Source: an uncultured Clostridia bacterium
GTDB lineage: Bacteria > Bacillota > Clostridia > Oscillospirales > Ruminococcaceae
DNA length: 64,000 bases
NCBI GenBank assembly: GCA_945876755.1
Contig: CAMCPM010000005.1
Coordinates: 1-64,000 of the forward strand
Direction of reading: 5' to 3'
Shown piece after piece: positions 54,878 through 64,000 of this stretch; the stretch's first letter is position 1, and the number at the start of each line of letters is the position of its first letter. The position numbers were made by a program, and so were the translations under genes. The notes below the pieces were generated by a model. It was not told the origin of the DNA. It made no database searches and worked only from the letters and a program-made list of their open reading frames with translations.

Positions 54878-55690
54878 ATGGCAGTATATCTGGTTGATTT
54901 TGAAAATGTTTCTTCCGCCGGAATTTCCGGTATACAAAAGCTTACAAAGGAGGACAAGGTTTATATTTTTTACACCGCAAATGCAGCTAATATGTCCTTT
55001 ACAGCGCATCTGAATCTGCTTTCAAGTCCTGCCGAGGTTATCTACTACAACGTTTCAAGCGGCGGAAAAAACGCTCTTGATTTTCAGCTTTCAAGCTTTC
55101 TGGGATATCTCATCTGTCAGGGCAAAGAGAAAAATTTCTGCATAATAAGCAACGATAGGGGCTATGAATACGTCAAAACCTTCTGGGAAAGAAGCGGTCT
55201 TGCCGCCGATATCACCATAAGCGGTTCTCCGAATATCAACCGTGCACTGCTGCCTCTTGAAAGACCTTTCACAGCTAAGATACAGCAGGACGATAAAAAT
55301 GAAGCTCTTGCCGAAGCAGGCTCTTCCGCAATTGCAGAAGCTGCTTCTGCGGCTGCTGAGGAAATTACGGAAAAAGAAGATACTTCTCCAAAGAAAAACG
55401 GCAGAGCCAAAGGCAGAAAAAAGGCTTCTTCCGTCAAGCAGGAAAAAACATTTTCAGCCGACCGGACAAAGATTCCTCAGAACCTGCAAAATGCCCTTGC
55501 AAAAGCAGGAGTTACCGACAGCAGCGAAGCAGTCGCCGTTTTTGAACTGCTGAAAAGTACAGACGGAAAGCAGCAGTTTTACCGCGGCATACTGAAAATT
55601 TTCGGTATGGAACGAGGAGTAGAGGTATACAAAGCTGTCCGACCCGAATATACTAACCTTGTGCAAAGCATTGCCCAGTCTGTCGTGTAA
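54878..55690 (+). CDS. NYN/PIN-like nuclease-domain protein
   Basis: A 270-residue protein. Residues 1-130 form a PIN/NYN-like domain: MAVYLVDFENVSSAGISG with an acidic metal ligand and CIISNDRGYEYV with the second acidic site. A low-complexity Ala/Glu/Lys linker (about 145-200) includes a basic KKNGRAKGRKK stretch, and a helical domain closes the protein. AAAGGA lies before ATG 54878. It follows folC by 28 bases. A ribonuclease role is likely from the fold but unproven. Confidence 0.75.
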   Translation: MAVYLVDFENVSSAGISGIQKLTKEDKVYIFYTANAANMSFTAHLNLLSSPAEVIYYNVSSGGKNALDFQLSSFLGYLICQGKEKNFCIISNDRGYEYVKTFWERSGLAADITISGSPNINRALLPLERPFTAKIQQDDKNEALAEAGSSAIAEAASAAAEEITEKEDTSPKKNGRAKGRKKASSVKQEKTFSADRTKIPQNLQNALAKAGVTDSSEAVAVFELLKSTDGKQQFYRGILKIFGMERGVEVYKAVRPEYTNLVQSIAQSVV

Positions 55691-55787
55691 CAGAACAATA
55701 CCCCCTATTGAACGCTTTTCTATGGAAATGCACAAAAAAAGCGAGAAATTTTCGTTATAAAAGTTTCGGTAAAATTAATTTCCGCTA

Positions 55788-55816
55788 TTGATATAAAACG
55801 TTTAACATGGTATAAT
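55788..55816 (+). promoter_or_regulatory. Promoter of the cellobiose phosphorylase gene
   Basis: TTGATA (55788-55793) and TATAAT (55811-55816) are 17 bp apart. The leader is about 110 nt. Confidence 0.8.
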
Positions 55817-55935
55817 GACTTTAATAGTGCGGACAAACTCAGCTTTGTCTGCGGTTGCTATTGTCATTAAATTTATCTGCTGAAATGCAGAATTAACCGT
55901 GACGACACGGTATAGCAGAAAGGATGGTTTTTCAG

Positions 55936-58410
55936 ATGAAATTCGGCTTCTATGATGACGCAAACAAAGAGTATGTCATTACCTCGCCAAAGACCCCTTA
56001 CCCTTGGATCAACTACCTCGGCACACAGGATTTCTTTGCCCTCATCTCCAACACGGCAGGCGGCTACCACTTCTATAAGGACGCTCGTCTTGCCCGTATC
56101 ACACGTTACCGCTACAACAACGTCCCCGCAGATGCAGGCGGACGCTACTTCTACATAAACGACAACGGCACAGTATGGAATCCCGGCTGGTCGCCTGTCA
56201 AGACAGAGCTTGACGAATACAAGTGCCGCCACGGTATGGGCTATACCGTTATCAGCGGCAAGAAGAACGGTCTTTCTGCTGAGGTAACCTTCTTCGTTCC
56301 CCAGAACTTCACAGGTGAGGTACAGAAGGTAGTCCTCAAAAATGAAAGCGGCGCTCCCAAGAACTTCAAGCTGTTCTCCTTTATCGAGTGGTGTCTCTGG
56401 GACGCTCAGGATGACTCCACAAACTTCCAGAGAAACTTCAATACAGGCGAGGTAGAACTTGAAAAGAACGGCGCTGTTATCTACCACAAGACCGAATACA
56501 AGGAAAGAAGAAACCACTTCGCTTTCTATGCAGTAAACGACACTGTTGACGGATACGATACCGACCGTGAGACCTTCATGGGCGATATCTACCACGATTT
56601 CCACAATCCTCAGACAGTTATGGACGGCAAGCCTGCAAACTCCGTTGCTGACGGCTGGTCGCCTATCGCTTCCCACTATAAGGAGATCACCCTTGCGGCA
56701 GGCGAGGAAAAGACTCTCGTATTCATGCTCGGATACGTTGAGAATCCTTACCCTGAAAAGTTCAATGCAGACGGCACAATGAACAAGTCCAAGGCTTACG
56801 AGATGATGGCTAAGTACGACACCGCAGAAAAAGTTGACGCTGCACTTGCAGAACTCAAGAAGACATGGGACGAGCTGCTTGCAAAGTATACTCTCAACTC
56901 CCCCGACGAAAAGCTCAACAGACAGGTCAACATCTGGAACCAGTACCAGTGTATGGTTACATTCAATATGTCCCGTTCCGCTTCTTACTTTGAAAGCGGT
57001 ATCGGACGCGGAATGGGCTTCCGTGACTCCAACCAGGACCTTCTCGGCTTCGTTCACCAGATCCCCGAAAGAGCAAGAGAGAGAATTCTCGATATTGCCG
57101 CTACTCAGCTTGAGGACGGCGGCAACTACCACCAGTACCAGCCTCTTACCAAGAAGGGCAACGACGCAGCAGGTACAAACTTCAACGATGACCCACTTTG
57201 GATGATCCTTTCCACAGCCGCTTATATCAAGGAAACAGGCGACTACGATATCCTCAAGGAAATGGTTGACTACAAGAACGATCCTGCTCTTGCACAGCCG
57301 TTGCTCGACCACCTGAAGAGAAGCTTCTATCACGTTGTAAACAACAAAGGTCCTCACGGTCTGCCCCTTATCGGACGTGCTGACTGGAACGATTGCCTTA
57401 ACCTTAACTGCTTCTCCCGTGTTCCCGGCGAAAGCTTCCAGAATACAGCTTCAAACATCGCTAAGGAAGTTGACCCCGAAACAGGTAAGCCGCTGAACGA
57501 AGAAACAGCCGAGTCCGTAATGATCGCAGGTATGTTCACATACATCGGACCGGAATACGTTGAGCTTTGCCGCAGAATGGGCGACAATGCCGAGGCTGAC
57601 AAGGCTCAGGCTGAGATCGACAAGATGAAGGAAGCTATCGTTAAGTACGGCTGGGACGGCGAATGGTTCCTCCGTGCATACGACGCTTACGGCAAGAAGG
57701 TCGGCTCCCACGAAAACGATGAGGGCAAGATCTTTATCGAACCTCAGGGCTTCTGCGTAATGTCCGATATCGGCGGCAAGGAGTTCACCGAAAAGACTAT
57801 GGCAAGCATCGACAAATACCTCGGTACAGAGCATGGTCTTGTTCTTAACAACCCTGCGTTCACAAAGTACGTTGTAGAATACGGCGAGATCTCTACATAT
57901 CCCGGCGGATACAAGGAAAACGCAGGTATCTTCTGCCACAACAACGCATGGATCATGTGCGCTGCTGCTCATGCAGGCATGGGCGACCTTGCATTCGATT
58001 ACTACACAAGAATTGCTCCTGCATATCAGGAGGACGAAAAGCTCCACAGAACTGAGCCTTATGTATACGCTCAGATGATCGCAGGCAAGGACGCTAAGCG
58101 TTTCGGCGAAGCTAAGAACAGCTGGCTCACAGGTACTGCTGCTTGGAACTTCGTTGCTATCTCCCAGTACATTCTGGGTATCATTCCCGATTACAGCGGC
58201 CTGAAGATCGACCCGTCCATTCCTAAGGCTTGGGACGGCTACACAGTTTCACGTTTCTACCGCGGTGCCACATACAATATCAAGATTGAGAACCCCGATC
58301 ACGTTTCAAAGGGTATCAAGTCTGTAACTGTTGACGGCAAGGCTATCGAGGGCAATGTTCTCCCGAACTTTGACGGCGGCGTTCACGAAGTTGTAGCTGT
58401 AATGGGCTGA
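55936..58410 (+). CDS. Cellobiose phosphorylase, GH94
   Basis: An 824-residue enzyme of normal length for GH94 cellobiose phosphorylases, splitting cellobiose with phosphate into glucose 1-phosphate and glucose. The N-terminal beta-sandwich has YPWINYLG and [18 protein letters not shown]. The helical barrel has [20 protein letters not shown] and the catalytic Asp486 in RADWNDCLN, and GIFCHNNAW follows. ATG 55936 has GAAAGGATGG upstream. No signal peptide is present. Strong codon bias (many C-ending codons) points to high expression. It stands alone with its own promoter and terminator. Confidence 0.95.
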   Translation: MKFGFYDDANKEYVITSPKTPYPWINYLGTQDFFALISNTAGGYHFYKDARLARITRYRYNNVPADAGGRYFYINDNGTVWNPGWSPVKTELDEYKCRHGMGYTVISGKKNGLSAEVTFFVPQNFTGEVQKVVLKNESGAPKNFKLFSFIEWCLWDAQDDSTNFQRNFNTGEVELEKNGAVIYHKTEYKERRNHFAFYAVNDTVDGYDTDRETFMGDIYHDFHNPQTVMDGKPANSVADGWSPIASHYKEITLAAGEEKTLVFMLGYVENPYPEKFNADGTMNKSKAYEMMAKYDTAEKVDAALAELKKTWDELLAKYTLNSPDEKLNRQVNIWNQYQCMVTFNMSRSASYFESGIGRGMGFRDSNQDLLGFVHQIPERARERILDIAATQLEDGGNYHQYQPLTKKGNDAAGTNFNDDPLWMILSTAAYIKETGDYDILKEMVDYKNDPALAQPLLDHLKRSFYHVVNNKGPHGLPLIGRADWNDCLNLNCFSRVPGESFQNTASNIAKEVDPETGKPLNEETAESVMIAGMFTYIGPEYVELCRRMGDNAEADKAQAEIDKMKEAIVKYGWDGEWFLRAYDAYGKKVGSHENDEGKIFIEPQGFCVMSDIGGKEFTEKTMASIDKYLGTEHGLVLNNPAFTKYVVEYGEISTYPGGYKENAGIFCHNNAWIMCAAAHAGMGDLAFDYYTRIAPAYQEDEKLHRTEPYVYAQMIAGKDAKRFGEAKNSWLTGTAAWNFVAISQYILGIIPDYSGLKIDPSIPKAWDGYTVSRFYRGATYNIKIENPDHVSKGIKSVTVDGKAIEGNVLPNFDGGVHEVVAVMG

Positions 58411-58451
58411 TAAAATTCAAATTTCCGTAGTCTTTTAACAAATGTATAATA

Positions 58452-58489
58452 CAAAGCCGCTTTTGATGTTTGTGTCAAAAGCGGCTTTG
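58452..58489. terminator. Bidirectional terminator after the GH94 gene
   Basis: CAAAGCCGCTTTTGA (58452-58466) pairs with TCAAAAGCGGCTTTG (58475-58489). It can serve the GH94 gene and the convergent HD-domain gene. Confidence 0.8.
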
Positions 58490-58587
58490 CGTTTCTTTCG
58501 CAATTTATTTTTAATAAAACTTTGTTTTTGTAACTTGATGACGTCAGTATGAAATAAACAATATATAAAACCAATATTCAAAAAATC

Positions 58588-59178
58588 TTACACCTGCGCG
58601 TCAAGAGTAAGCCCGTAGGACGGCAAAAATTCTTTTATAAACTCATCCGCTTCGGGAAGCTTCATAGCCCTGACCGCTTCAAGTGTACTCTGCTCAGCAT
58701 TGGAAAAATCCAGATTTCCCATATGCCGTTCCTCAATACATTTTATCAAAGCGGAAAGCTTATCCGCTGCCTTAACAAGCTGCCAGAGCTCCGCTTCATC
58801 ATCGGTTTTACCCAAAAGCGGACGGTAATATTCCTTCAAATCATCGGGAAGATAACTGATGATTTTTTCTTTTGCGATCTCCTCCACCCTGTCATACTCC
58901 GCCTTTATTTCCGTACTGTAATACTTTATAGGCGTGGGCAGATCCCCCGTAATAATTTCGGTAACGTCGTGATACATTGCCAGCAGCGCAGCTCTTTCAG
59001 GGTCAACATTTCCGCCGAAGCGTACATTACGGTAAAGTGCAAGCAGGTGTGCGATAAAAGCAGTTTCAAGGCTATGCTCACTGATATTTTCGGTAATGGT
59101 GTTGCGCATGAGTCCCCAGCGGTTGATATACTTCATTCTTGAAATTATAGCAAAAAACTTTTTTTCTTCCATATTCAT
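58588..59178 (-). CDS. HD-domain 5'-deoxynucleotidase (YfbR type)
   Basis: A 196-residue HD hydrolase. RWGLMRNTITENISEHSLET near residue 20 gives the first metal His, AMYHDVTEIITGDLPTPIKY near 67 is the HD motif with the E. coli YfbR-type extension, and a late Asp occurs in KAADKLSALI. It would dephosphorylate deoxynucleoside 5'-monophosphates. AAGGAG lies before two in-frame ATGs (59178 and 59172); either may be used. It is transcribed alone, convergent with the GH94 gene. Confidence 0.85.
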   Translation of the reverse strand: MNMEEKKFFAIISRMKYINRWGLMRNTITENISEHSLETAFIAHLLALYRNVRFGGNVDPERAALLAMYHDVTEIITGDLPTPIKYYSTEIKAEYDRVEEIAKEKIISYLPDDLKEYYRPLLGKTDDEAELWQLVKAADKLSALIKCIEERHMGNLDFSNAEQSTLEAVRAMKLPEADEFIKEFLPSYGLTLDAQV

Positions 59179-59221
59179 ATCGCTCCTTAAATCAGTAAAG
59201 CATTATTGATATAAATGAAAA

Positions 59222-59250
59222 ATACCCTCATCACAGCAGGATGAGGGTAT
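59222..59250 (-). terminator. Terminator of the cobU-pilT pair
   Basis: ATACCCTCATC (59222-59232) pairs with GATGAGGGTAT (59240-59250). On the minus strand TTTTTC follows. Confidence 0.85.
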
Positions 59251-59265
59251 TCTATAATCAAAGCT

Positions 59266-60327
59266 TTAAAAACCTGCCATTGAGCTAAGAGTTTTTTCAA
59301 GTTCAGCTCTGTCGGAACTGTACTCAAGAGCTGTTTCGTAAGAAATAACCTCTTTTTTATAAAGCTTTGCAAGCGAATCGTTAAGAGTACACATACCCTG
59401 ACGTGTACTTGACTGCATTGTAGAAGTGATCTGAGGTATTTTATTTACACGGATAAGGTTCTTGATAGCATCTGTTCCTAACATGATCTCAAGAGCAGCA
59501 ACTCTGTCCTTTCCGTCTGCTGTAGGAATAAGATTCTGTGCGATAACACCCTGTATCATATTTGCAAGCTGCGCACGAACCTGTTCCTGAGCGTCAACAG
59601 GGCAGGCGTCGATGATACGGTCGATAGTCTGAGCTGCGCTGGATGTATGAAGCGTAGCAAGTACAAGGTGACCTGTTTCGGCAGCTGTCATAGCAAGTGA
59701 AATTGTTTCAAAGTCACGCATTTCGCCTACGAGGATTACATCGGGATCCTCACGGAGTGCGCTTCTGAGTGCATAGCTGAATGAAGGAACGTCTCTGCCG
59801 ATCTCACGCTGGTGAATAGTAGCCTTATCCTGAGTATAGCGGTACTCAACAGGGTCTTCGATAGTAATAATGTGGCAGGCACGGCGCTTGTTGATATTGT
59901 CGATGATAGCCGCAAGCGTTGTGGATTTACCTGAACCTGTCGGACCTGTAACAAGTATAAGTCCTCTTCTTTTCTGAGCAAGCTCTGCAAGAGCAGGAGG
60001 CATTTTCAGTTCCTCAAGAGTCGGTATCTTGTCATTGAGAAGTCTGATACAAGCAGCAAGTCTGCCGCCCTGACGGAAAACATTCACACGCTGTCTTGCG
60101 CCGTTTCCAAGTTCAAAGCAGAAGTCTATATCGTGACCCTCTGTCAGAAGCTTTTCCTGCTCAGCTGAAAGCGTGGAGCGGATAGTACGGTTGACGATAA
60201 CATCTGTAAGATCGCCGAATTTTACCAGTTCACCGTTAACACGGGCAACTGTGGGAGCACCTACTGTAAGGTGAATATCGGAAGCATTAATGGCTCTTGC
60301 CTGCATAATAAATTCTTCAAACGTCAT
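59266..60327 (-). CDS. pilT: PilT-type twitching motility ATPase
   Basis: A 353-residue secretion-ATPase-superfamily motor that retracts type IV pili. The N-terminal PAS-like part has ASDIHLTVGAP; the core has Walker A GPTGSGKSTTLAA near residue 128, the Asp box ITIEDPVEYRY, Walker B VILVGEMRDFETI and the AIRNLIR-like motif AIKNLIR, which is specific for PilT. GAAAGGA precedes the ATG. No other pilus gene is in the window. It is preceded by a cobU-type gene. Confidence 0.92.
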   Translation of the reverse strand: MTFEEFIMQARAINASDIHLTVGAPTVARVNGELVKFGDLTDVIVNRTIRSTLSAEQEKLLTEGHDIDFCFELGNGARQRVNVFRQGGRLAACIRLLNDKIPTLEELKMPPALAELAQKRRGLILVTGPTGSGKSTTLAAIIDNINKRRACHIITIEDPVEYRYTQDKATIHQREIGRDVPSFSYALRSALREDPDVILVGEMRDFETISLAMTAAETGHLVLATLHTSSAAQTIDRIIDACPVDAQEQVRAQLANMIQGVIAQNLIPTADGKDRVAALEIMLGTDAIKNLIRVNKIPQITSTMQSSTRQGMCTLNDSLAKLYKKEVISYETALEYSSDRAELEKTLSSMAGF

Positions 60328-60360
60328 AAATAAAACCTATCCTTTCTGAACTGTATACAG

Positions 60361-60906
60361 TTACTTTATTCTGAATTGTATTCCGCTTGCGGAAAGATAA
60401 ACCTCATTGGACATATTTGCTATTCTCTGATTGACTGTTCCGAGTATCTCTCTGAAATTCTGCTGTTCACGGTTGTTGGGCATAACAGAAAAGCCTGTTT
60501 CAAGTGTAATTGTTATCATGCTTCCGTCGATAGCCATAACCTCGTCGTAAAGGTCGGATATGTCGCCGATAACCTTTTTTTCAATTGATTTTTTTAATTC
60601 CGTAGTCATATCATCGGGATTCGGACACATATCGCCTATAACCTTTGAAACATATGCCCCGAGGTTGTCAAGAATAACAAATTTGTGGTCTGTAACAAGC
60701 TCGGCAAGGTTGCTGTCAGTACCTGTTCTAATATCCCATTCAACAAAATTCTGTTTGTTACCGTATTCTATTCGGTGCAAGGTATCGGCGTCCACTTTGT
60801 CGGTTACACAAAGATAAAGGACATAATCACAGGCGGCAAAATAAGAGACCGTCCATCTGGACTTTCCGCTTGCTGCTCCGCCGGTAACCAAAATAGTTTT
60901 TGACAT
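60361..60906 (-). CDS. cobU: Adenosylcobinamide kinase/guanylyltransferase (CobU type)
   Basis: A 181-residue P-loop protein. ILVTGGAASGKSRW near residue 5 is the P-loop, VILDNLGAY near 77 stands for the second motif, and ITLETGFSVMPNNREQQNFR then VNQRIANMSNEVYLSASGIQ are close to the CobU C-terminal signature. It acts in the late steps of cobalamin nucleotide-loop assembly. The guanylation His of the classical motif is not clear. No other cobalamin gene lies nearby; it is 33 bp upstream of pilT, an unusual partner. Confidence 0.75.
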   Translation of the reverse strand: MSKTILVTGGAASGKSRWTVSYFAACDYVLYLCVTDKVDADTLHRIEYGNKQNFVEWDIRTGTDSNLAELVTDHKFVILDNLGAYVSKVIGDMCPNPDDMTTELKKSIEKKVIGDISDLYDEVMAIDGSMITITLETGFSVMPNNREQQNFREILGTVNQRIANMSNEVYLSASGIQFRIK

Positions 60907-61095
60907 TATGTACCATTCCTTCCTTTGGCTAAAGTAATGAGCAATAGGTTTAGACTGATTTTATAAAAAGCGTAAATTAATCATTAATATTATAACATAA
61001 TTATTAATAAATGTAAATAGCTTTGAAAAAAAAAGCTAAAAAACCGTTTATCGCAAATTTATTAAAAAAAATATTGAAAAAATAGCTAAAACCTC

Positions 61096-61124
61096 TTGTT
61101 AAAAGGTTTTTTGTATGGTATAAT
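61096..61124 (+). promoter_or_regulatory. Promoter of the Nudix gene
   Basis: TTGTTA (61096-61101) and TATAAT (61119-61124) are 17 bp apart. An AAAACCT/AGGTTTT stem overlaps the -35 region. The A-rich stretch 60907-61095 shows no gene. Confidence 0.65.
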
Positions 61125-61186
61125 ATTTAAAAAAAGAACATTTGTTGTGTGTTTCTTACATATAATTCCATTATGGAGGCTTAACT

Positions 61187-61723
61187 ATGCACCTTTTTGA
61201 AAAAACTGTAAGCTCAGAACTTATTTTCGACGGAAAGATAATTACCGTAAAAAAAGATAAGGCTGAACTTGAAAATGGCGATATCGTTACTCGCGAACTG
61301 GTCGTTCACCCCGGCGGAGTATGCATCGTTCCTGTCAATGAAAACGGCGAAATACTTATGGTAAAACAGTTCAGATATCCTTTTCAGGAGGCTCTTGTGG
61401 AGCTTCCTGCAGGAAAGCTTGAGTTCGGCGAAGACCACCGGGAGGCAGGTCTTAGGGAGCTTCGCGAAGAAACAGGCGCTGTCTGTGAAAAATTCGAGTA
61501 CCTCGGCGTGTGCTATCCCTCGGTCGCATATCTTACCGAAAAGATCCATATGTATCTTGCAACGGGACTTTCCTTCGATAAACAGGATCTGGATGACGAT
61601 GAGTTCCTTGACGTTATCAAGATCAAGCTTGAGGACGCCGTTGAAATGATAATGAACAACGAAATACCCGATGCAAAGACTCAGTGTGCTATTCTTAAAG
61701 CGGCACGCATTCTCGGCAAATAA
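61187..61723 (+). CDS. Nudix hydrolase, ADP-ribose pyrophosphatase type
   Basis: A 178-residue enzyme. The Nudix box lies at about residues 76-98 (GKLEFGEDHREAG, then RELREETG), with VKQFRYPFQEALVELPAG before it, as in NudF-type ADP-ribose pyrophosphatases. It should hydrolyse ADP-ribose to AMP and ribose 5-phosphate. GGAGG precedes the ATG. It has its own promoter and converges with spoVG. Confidence 0.88.
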   Translation: MHLFEKTVSSELIFDGKIITVKKDKAELENGDIVTRELVVHPGGVCIVPVNENGEILMVKQFRYPFQEALVELPAGKLEFGEDHREAGLRELREETGAVCEKFEYLGVCYPSVAYLTEKIHMYLATGLSFDKQDLDDDEFLDVIKIKLEDAVEMIMNNEIPDAKTQCAILKAARILGK

Positions 61724-61737
61724 CAAACGCAGGACGC

Positions 61738-61777
61738 AAAAAATTCGGCAGTCCGCTATTAACAACGAACTGCCGAA
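61738..61777 (-). terminator. Terminator of spoVG
   Basis: TTCGGCAGT (61744-61752) pairs with ACTGCCGAA (61769-61777). On the minus strand six T follow (61738-61743). Confidence 0.8.
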
Positions 61778-61807
61778 AAATTATCTCACAAAATTGATGT
61801 ACGGCGA

Positions 61808-62104
61808 TCAAAGACCTGCTTCTTCAGCTTCAGCTTCTGCCTGCATCTGCTCAATATGACGTGTGTAAGCGTCGAGGATCTCATCTTCAACAAGCTTACG
61901 GGCTTCGGGAGAGATCGGGTGAACGATATCTCTGAAGATGCCGCTTTCGTCTTTTCTGCTGGGCATTGCAACGAACAGTCTTTCATCACCCTGTACTACC
62001 TTAATATCGTGTACAGCGAGCATATTGTCGATGGTGATGGAAATTACTGCACGAAGTCTGCCATCGGGGATAATTTTTCTGATTTTAATGTCTGTGATGT
62101 TCAT
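61808..62104 (-). CDS. spoVG: SpoVG regulatory protein
   Basis: A 98-residue SpoVG: MNITDIKIRKI at the start, AVISITIDNMLAVHDIKV and AMPSRKDESGIFRDIVHPI are diagnostic. SpoVG binds RNA and DNA and influences sporulation septation and virulence or stress genes in Firmicutes. ATG 62104 has AAGGAGG upstream; the frame before it lacks a ribosome site. An acidic Ala/Glu tail ends the protein. It is monocistronic. Confidence 0.95.
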   Translation of the reverse strand: MNITDIKIRKIIPDGRLRAVISITIDNMLAVHDIKVVQGDERLFVAMPSRKDESGIFRDIVHPISPEARKLVEDEILDAYTRHIEQMQAEAEAEEAGL

Positions 62105-62288
62105 TGAAACGTCCTCCTTGGTAATTGACATTTGTGATATACGTTTTACAAGCATATTATTAAACATTTGATGGTAAATTATTCAGTATGAAAAATAAAA
62201 ATTTGCCGATACTATGTATACCACTGACATATAGTATAACAGATTATTCTTAACTAATTCTGAAACAAAAATATGCGGGGTGTATTTT

Positions 62289-63686
62289 TTGAATAAACAA
62301 ATTTTAAACAATAGCAGTCATATCCATTTTATTGGCATCGGAGGCAGCGGAATGTACCCTCTGGCGCAGATACTTCACACAAAAGGATATTTTTTGACAG
62401 GATCTGACAATAACGAGACCGAGACGCTTCAGGCAGTCAGAGATATGGGTATTCCCGTATATCTTGGTCAGCGTGCCGAAAATATCGAAGGTGCAGACCT
62501 GATAGTTCACACAGCTGCGATAATGTCCGATAATCCCGAACTTATCGCCGCAAAAGCAAGCGGAGTACCCGTGCTTGAAAGAAGTCAGCTTCTTGGTATA
62601 ATTACGGAAGAGTTCAGCAACGCAATATGCGTAAGCGGCACTCACGGAAAAACCACAACAACTTCAATGCTCACGCAGATACTGGTCGAGTACGGTCTTG
62701 ACATAAGCGCAGTTATCGGCGGAAAGCTTCCGCTTATCCACGGCAGCGGAATTGCAGGAAAAAGCGATATTATGGTCTGCGAAGCCTGCGAATTTCAGGA
62801 CCATTTTCTTAACCTGTCCGTCGATACGGCGGTAATTCTCAATGTTGACGAGGATCACCTTGATTACTTTAAAAATCTTGACAATATAATAAAATCGTTC
62901 CGTAAATTCTGCGAGAACGCCAAAAAAACCGTTATTATCAACGGCAACGATGAAAATTCAATGAAAGCTGTCAATGGCATAACAGGCAAGAAAATAATCA
63001 CTTTCGGATTTAACAAAGAAAATGATTATTACGCTGATAATATCACCCTTAACGGCTTGGTTACGGAGTTTGATGCTTACTGCGGCGGTGAGTGCATCGG
63101 CAGAGTTACACTTAACGTTGCGGGAAAGCACAACGTACTGAACGCCCTTGCGGCAATTGCTGCTGCCGAAAGCGTTGACGTGCCGTTTGGAGCAATAAAA
63201 AAAGCCCTGTTTGATTTTCGCGGCGCAGGCAGACGTTTTGAAAAATACGGCGAAGCAGGCGGAATTACCGTTGTGGATGATTACGCTCATCACCCTGCGG
63301 AAATTGCCGTTACTCTTAATGCTGCTGTAAAGCTCGGATATAATAAGGTATGGGCGGTACACCAGCCGTTTACTTTTTCAAGAACAGCCCTGCTGCTGGA
63401 CGACTTCGCAAAGGCGCTTTCAATAGCCGACAGAGTCGTGCTTACGTCAATTATGGGCGGACGCGAAAAAAATACTATTGACATTCATACAAAGGCTCTT
63501 GCAGACAAAATTAACAGCTGCGTTTATTTTGACGAGGAAGAGCATGACGCAAACTTTGAGCTTGTTGCGCAGTATGTTGCCGAACACGCCGAAAAGGGAG
63601 ATCTGATCGTTACCCTCGGCTGCGGAGATGTCAACAAGGCAGCAAGAAGAATATTGAAATTACTGGAAAACAAGTACAATAAATGA
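62289..63686 (+). CDS. murC: UDP-N-acetylmuramate-L-alanine ligase
   Basis: A 465-residue Mur ligase. HFIGIGGSGMYPLAQIL near residue 14 binds the UDP-sugar, SGTHGKTTTTSMLTQIL near 117 is the ATP P-loop, and NVDEDHLDYF and VVDDYAHHPAEIAVTL are conserved. It adds L-alanine to UDP-MurNAc in the cytoplasm. TTG 62289 has GGGGTG six bases upstream; GTG 62280 is too close to the site. lexA follows after 13 bases. Confidence 0.93.
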   Translation: MNKQILNNSSHIHFIGIGGSGMYPLAQILHTKGYFLTGSDNNETETLQAVRDMGIPVYLGQRAENIEGADLIVHTAAIMSDNPELIAAKASGVPVLERSQLLGIITEEFSNAICVSGTHGKTTTTSMLTQILVEYGLDISAVIGGKLPLIHGSGIAGKSDIMVCEACEFQDHFLNLSVDTAVILNVDEDHLDYFKNLDNIIKSFRKFCENAKKTVIINGNDENSMKAVNGITGKKIITFGFNKENDYYADNITLNGLVTEFDAYCGGECIGRVTLNVAGKHNVLNALAAIAAAESVDVPFGAIKKALFDFRGAGRRFEKYGEAGGITVVDDYAHHPAEIAVTLNAAVKLGYNKVWAVHQPFTFSRTALLLDDFAKALSIADRVVLTSIMGGREKNTIDIHTKALADKINSCVYFDEEEHDANFELVAQYVAEHAEKGDLIVTLGCGDVNKAARRILKLLENKYNK

Positions 63687-63699
63687 AAGGATGGTTTTA

Positions 63700-64000
63700 A
63701 TGAACGACAAGGAAAAACGTGTTTTTGAGTACATCAAGGAAAGAATGGAGGAGGGCTTTGCACCGTCTATCCGTGAGATATGTGCTGCTCTTAATATCCG
63801 TTCTACCTCTACTGCGGCAAGATATGTTAATACCCTTGTTGCAGAGGGTTATCTCGAAAAGGTTGACGGCTGTAACCGTGCGATAAAGCTTGCAGGCAAG
63901 AGTGCGGCTAAGATCCCTCTTGTGGGAACGATCACCGCAGGTCAGCCTATTACTGCCGTTGAGGATATTACAGATTACATAAATTTCCACGAGCCTAAAA
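63700..64000 (+). CDS. lexA: LexA repressor, 5' part
   Basis: The first 100 residues of LexA; the gene continues beyond the window. The N-terminal winged helix has FAPSIREICAALNIRSTSTA and YVNTLVAEGYLEK. The self-cleavage site is expected at Ala80-Gly81 in VGTITAGQPI, where RecA-stimulated cutting relieves SOS repression. ATG 63700 has GAAAGGATGG upstream. It is 13 bp after murC, with no visible SOS box in the gap, so it may be transcribed with murC. The Ser-Lys catalytic part is outside the window. Confidence 0.9.
   Translation, partial: MNDKEKRVFEYIKERMEEGFAPSIREICAALNIRSTSTAARYVNTLVAEGYLEKVDGCNRAIKLAGKSAAKIPLVGTITAGQPITAVEDITDYINFHEPK

Noticed and set aside
55873..57357. A 494-codon open frame on the minus strand inside the GH94 gene
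   Set aside because: It mirrors the strong codon bias of the cellobiose phosphorylase gene on the plus strand, has no ribosome site and encodes a Cys/Val-rich sequence without known motifs.

Overview
The window looks like a chromosomal segment of a plant-fibre-degrading gut or rumen firmicute, most likely a Ruminococcus-type member of the Oscillospiraceae. Supporting signs are moderate GC, strong AGGAGG ribosome sites, consensus TTGACA/TATAAT promoters with 17-bp spacers, SpoVG, a GH94 cellobiose phosphorylase, a GH113 mannanase-type enzyme, lipoprotein sugar-binding proteins and a Thr-rich membrane-anchored surface protein. No rRNA, tRNA or CRISPR array was seen.

Layout. 1-1410: attenuator-like leader, a collapsed uvrA-like gene and an alpha/beta hydrolase. 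1465-11545: a complete L-arabinose module with an AraR-type GntR/LacI repressor, AraR-like operators, a four-gene YtfQ/YtfR/YtfT/YjfF-type importer, then araA, araB and araD. 11552-16710: decayed DNA (hybrid sensor kinase lacking its ATPase domain, orphan reading-frame pieces, IS200-type remnant, lipoprotein stub) around an intact OPT peptide transporter coupled to a PqqD/RRE protein. 16793-20830: GH2 beta-galactosidase with a divergent AraC regulator. 20868-23864: an ABC-2 exporter operon behind a leader peptide and intrinsic terminator. 23948-26317: hydrolase, LytTR and DUF3021 operon with direct repeats at its promoter. 26422-31332: AraC, GH59 glycosidase and MATE pump. 31371-33591: CP-ATP-grasp, alpha-E and transglutaminase-like cluster with internal deletions. 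33819-40233: CNNM/CBS protein, GtrA, heterodimeric ABC exporter and GH113. 40335-46512: polyamine operon (speD, lipoprotein, arginine-type decarboxylase, small membrane protein, speE, speB, CLC antiporter). 46615-64000: housekeeping and mixed genes (prfB, ttcA-type, sfp-type, SCP2, rlmH, walJ-type, CheW-CZB, folC, NYN, GH94, HD, pilT, cobU, Nudix, spoVG, murC and the 5' part of lexA).

How they work together. Arabinose enters through the ABC importer and is converted by AraA, AraB and AraD to xylulose 5-phosphate, while AraR shuts the system off by binding just downstream of the promoter. Cellobiose phosphorylase, GH113 and beta-galactosidase lack signal peptides and would process imported oligosaccharides in the cytoplasm. 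The spe genes encode an arginine-agmatine-putrescine-spermidine route.

The most notable observations are two leader-peptide/terminator attenuators with a sequestered ribosome site, four genes apparently shortened by internal deletions, the OPT-PqqD pair, the LytTR/DUF3021 unit with a hydrolase as its first gene, a CheW split by a zinc-binding CZB domain, a CLC with fluoride-antiporter motifs at the end of the polyamine operon, and a 100-bp near-perfect palindrome. All functional statements rest on reading the sequence; no database search was run.
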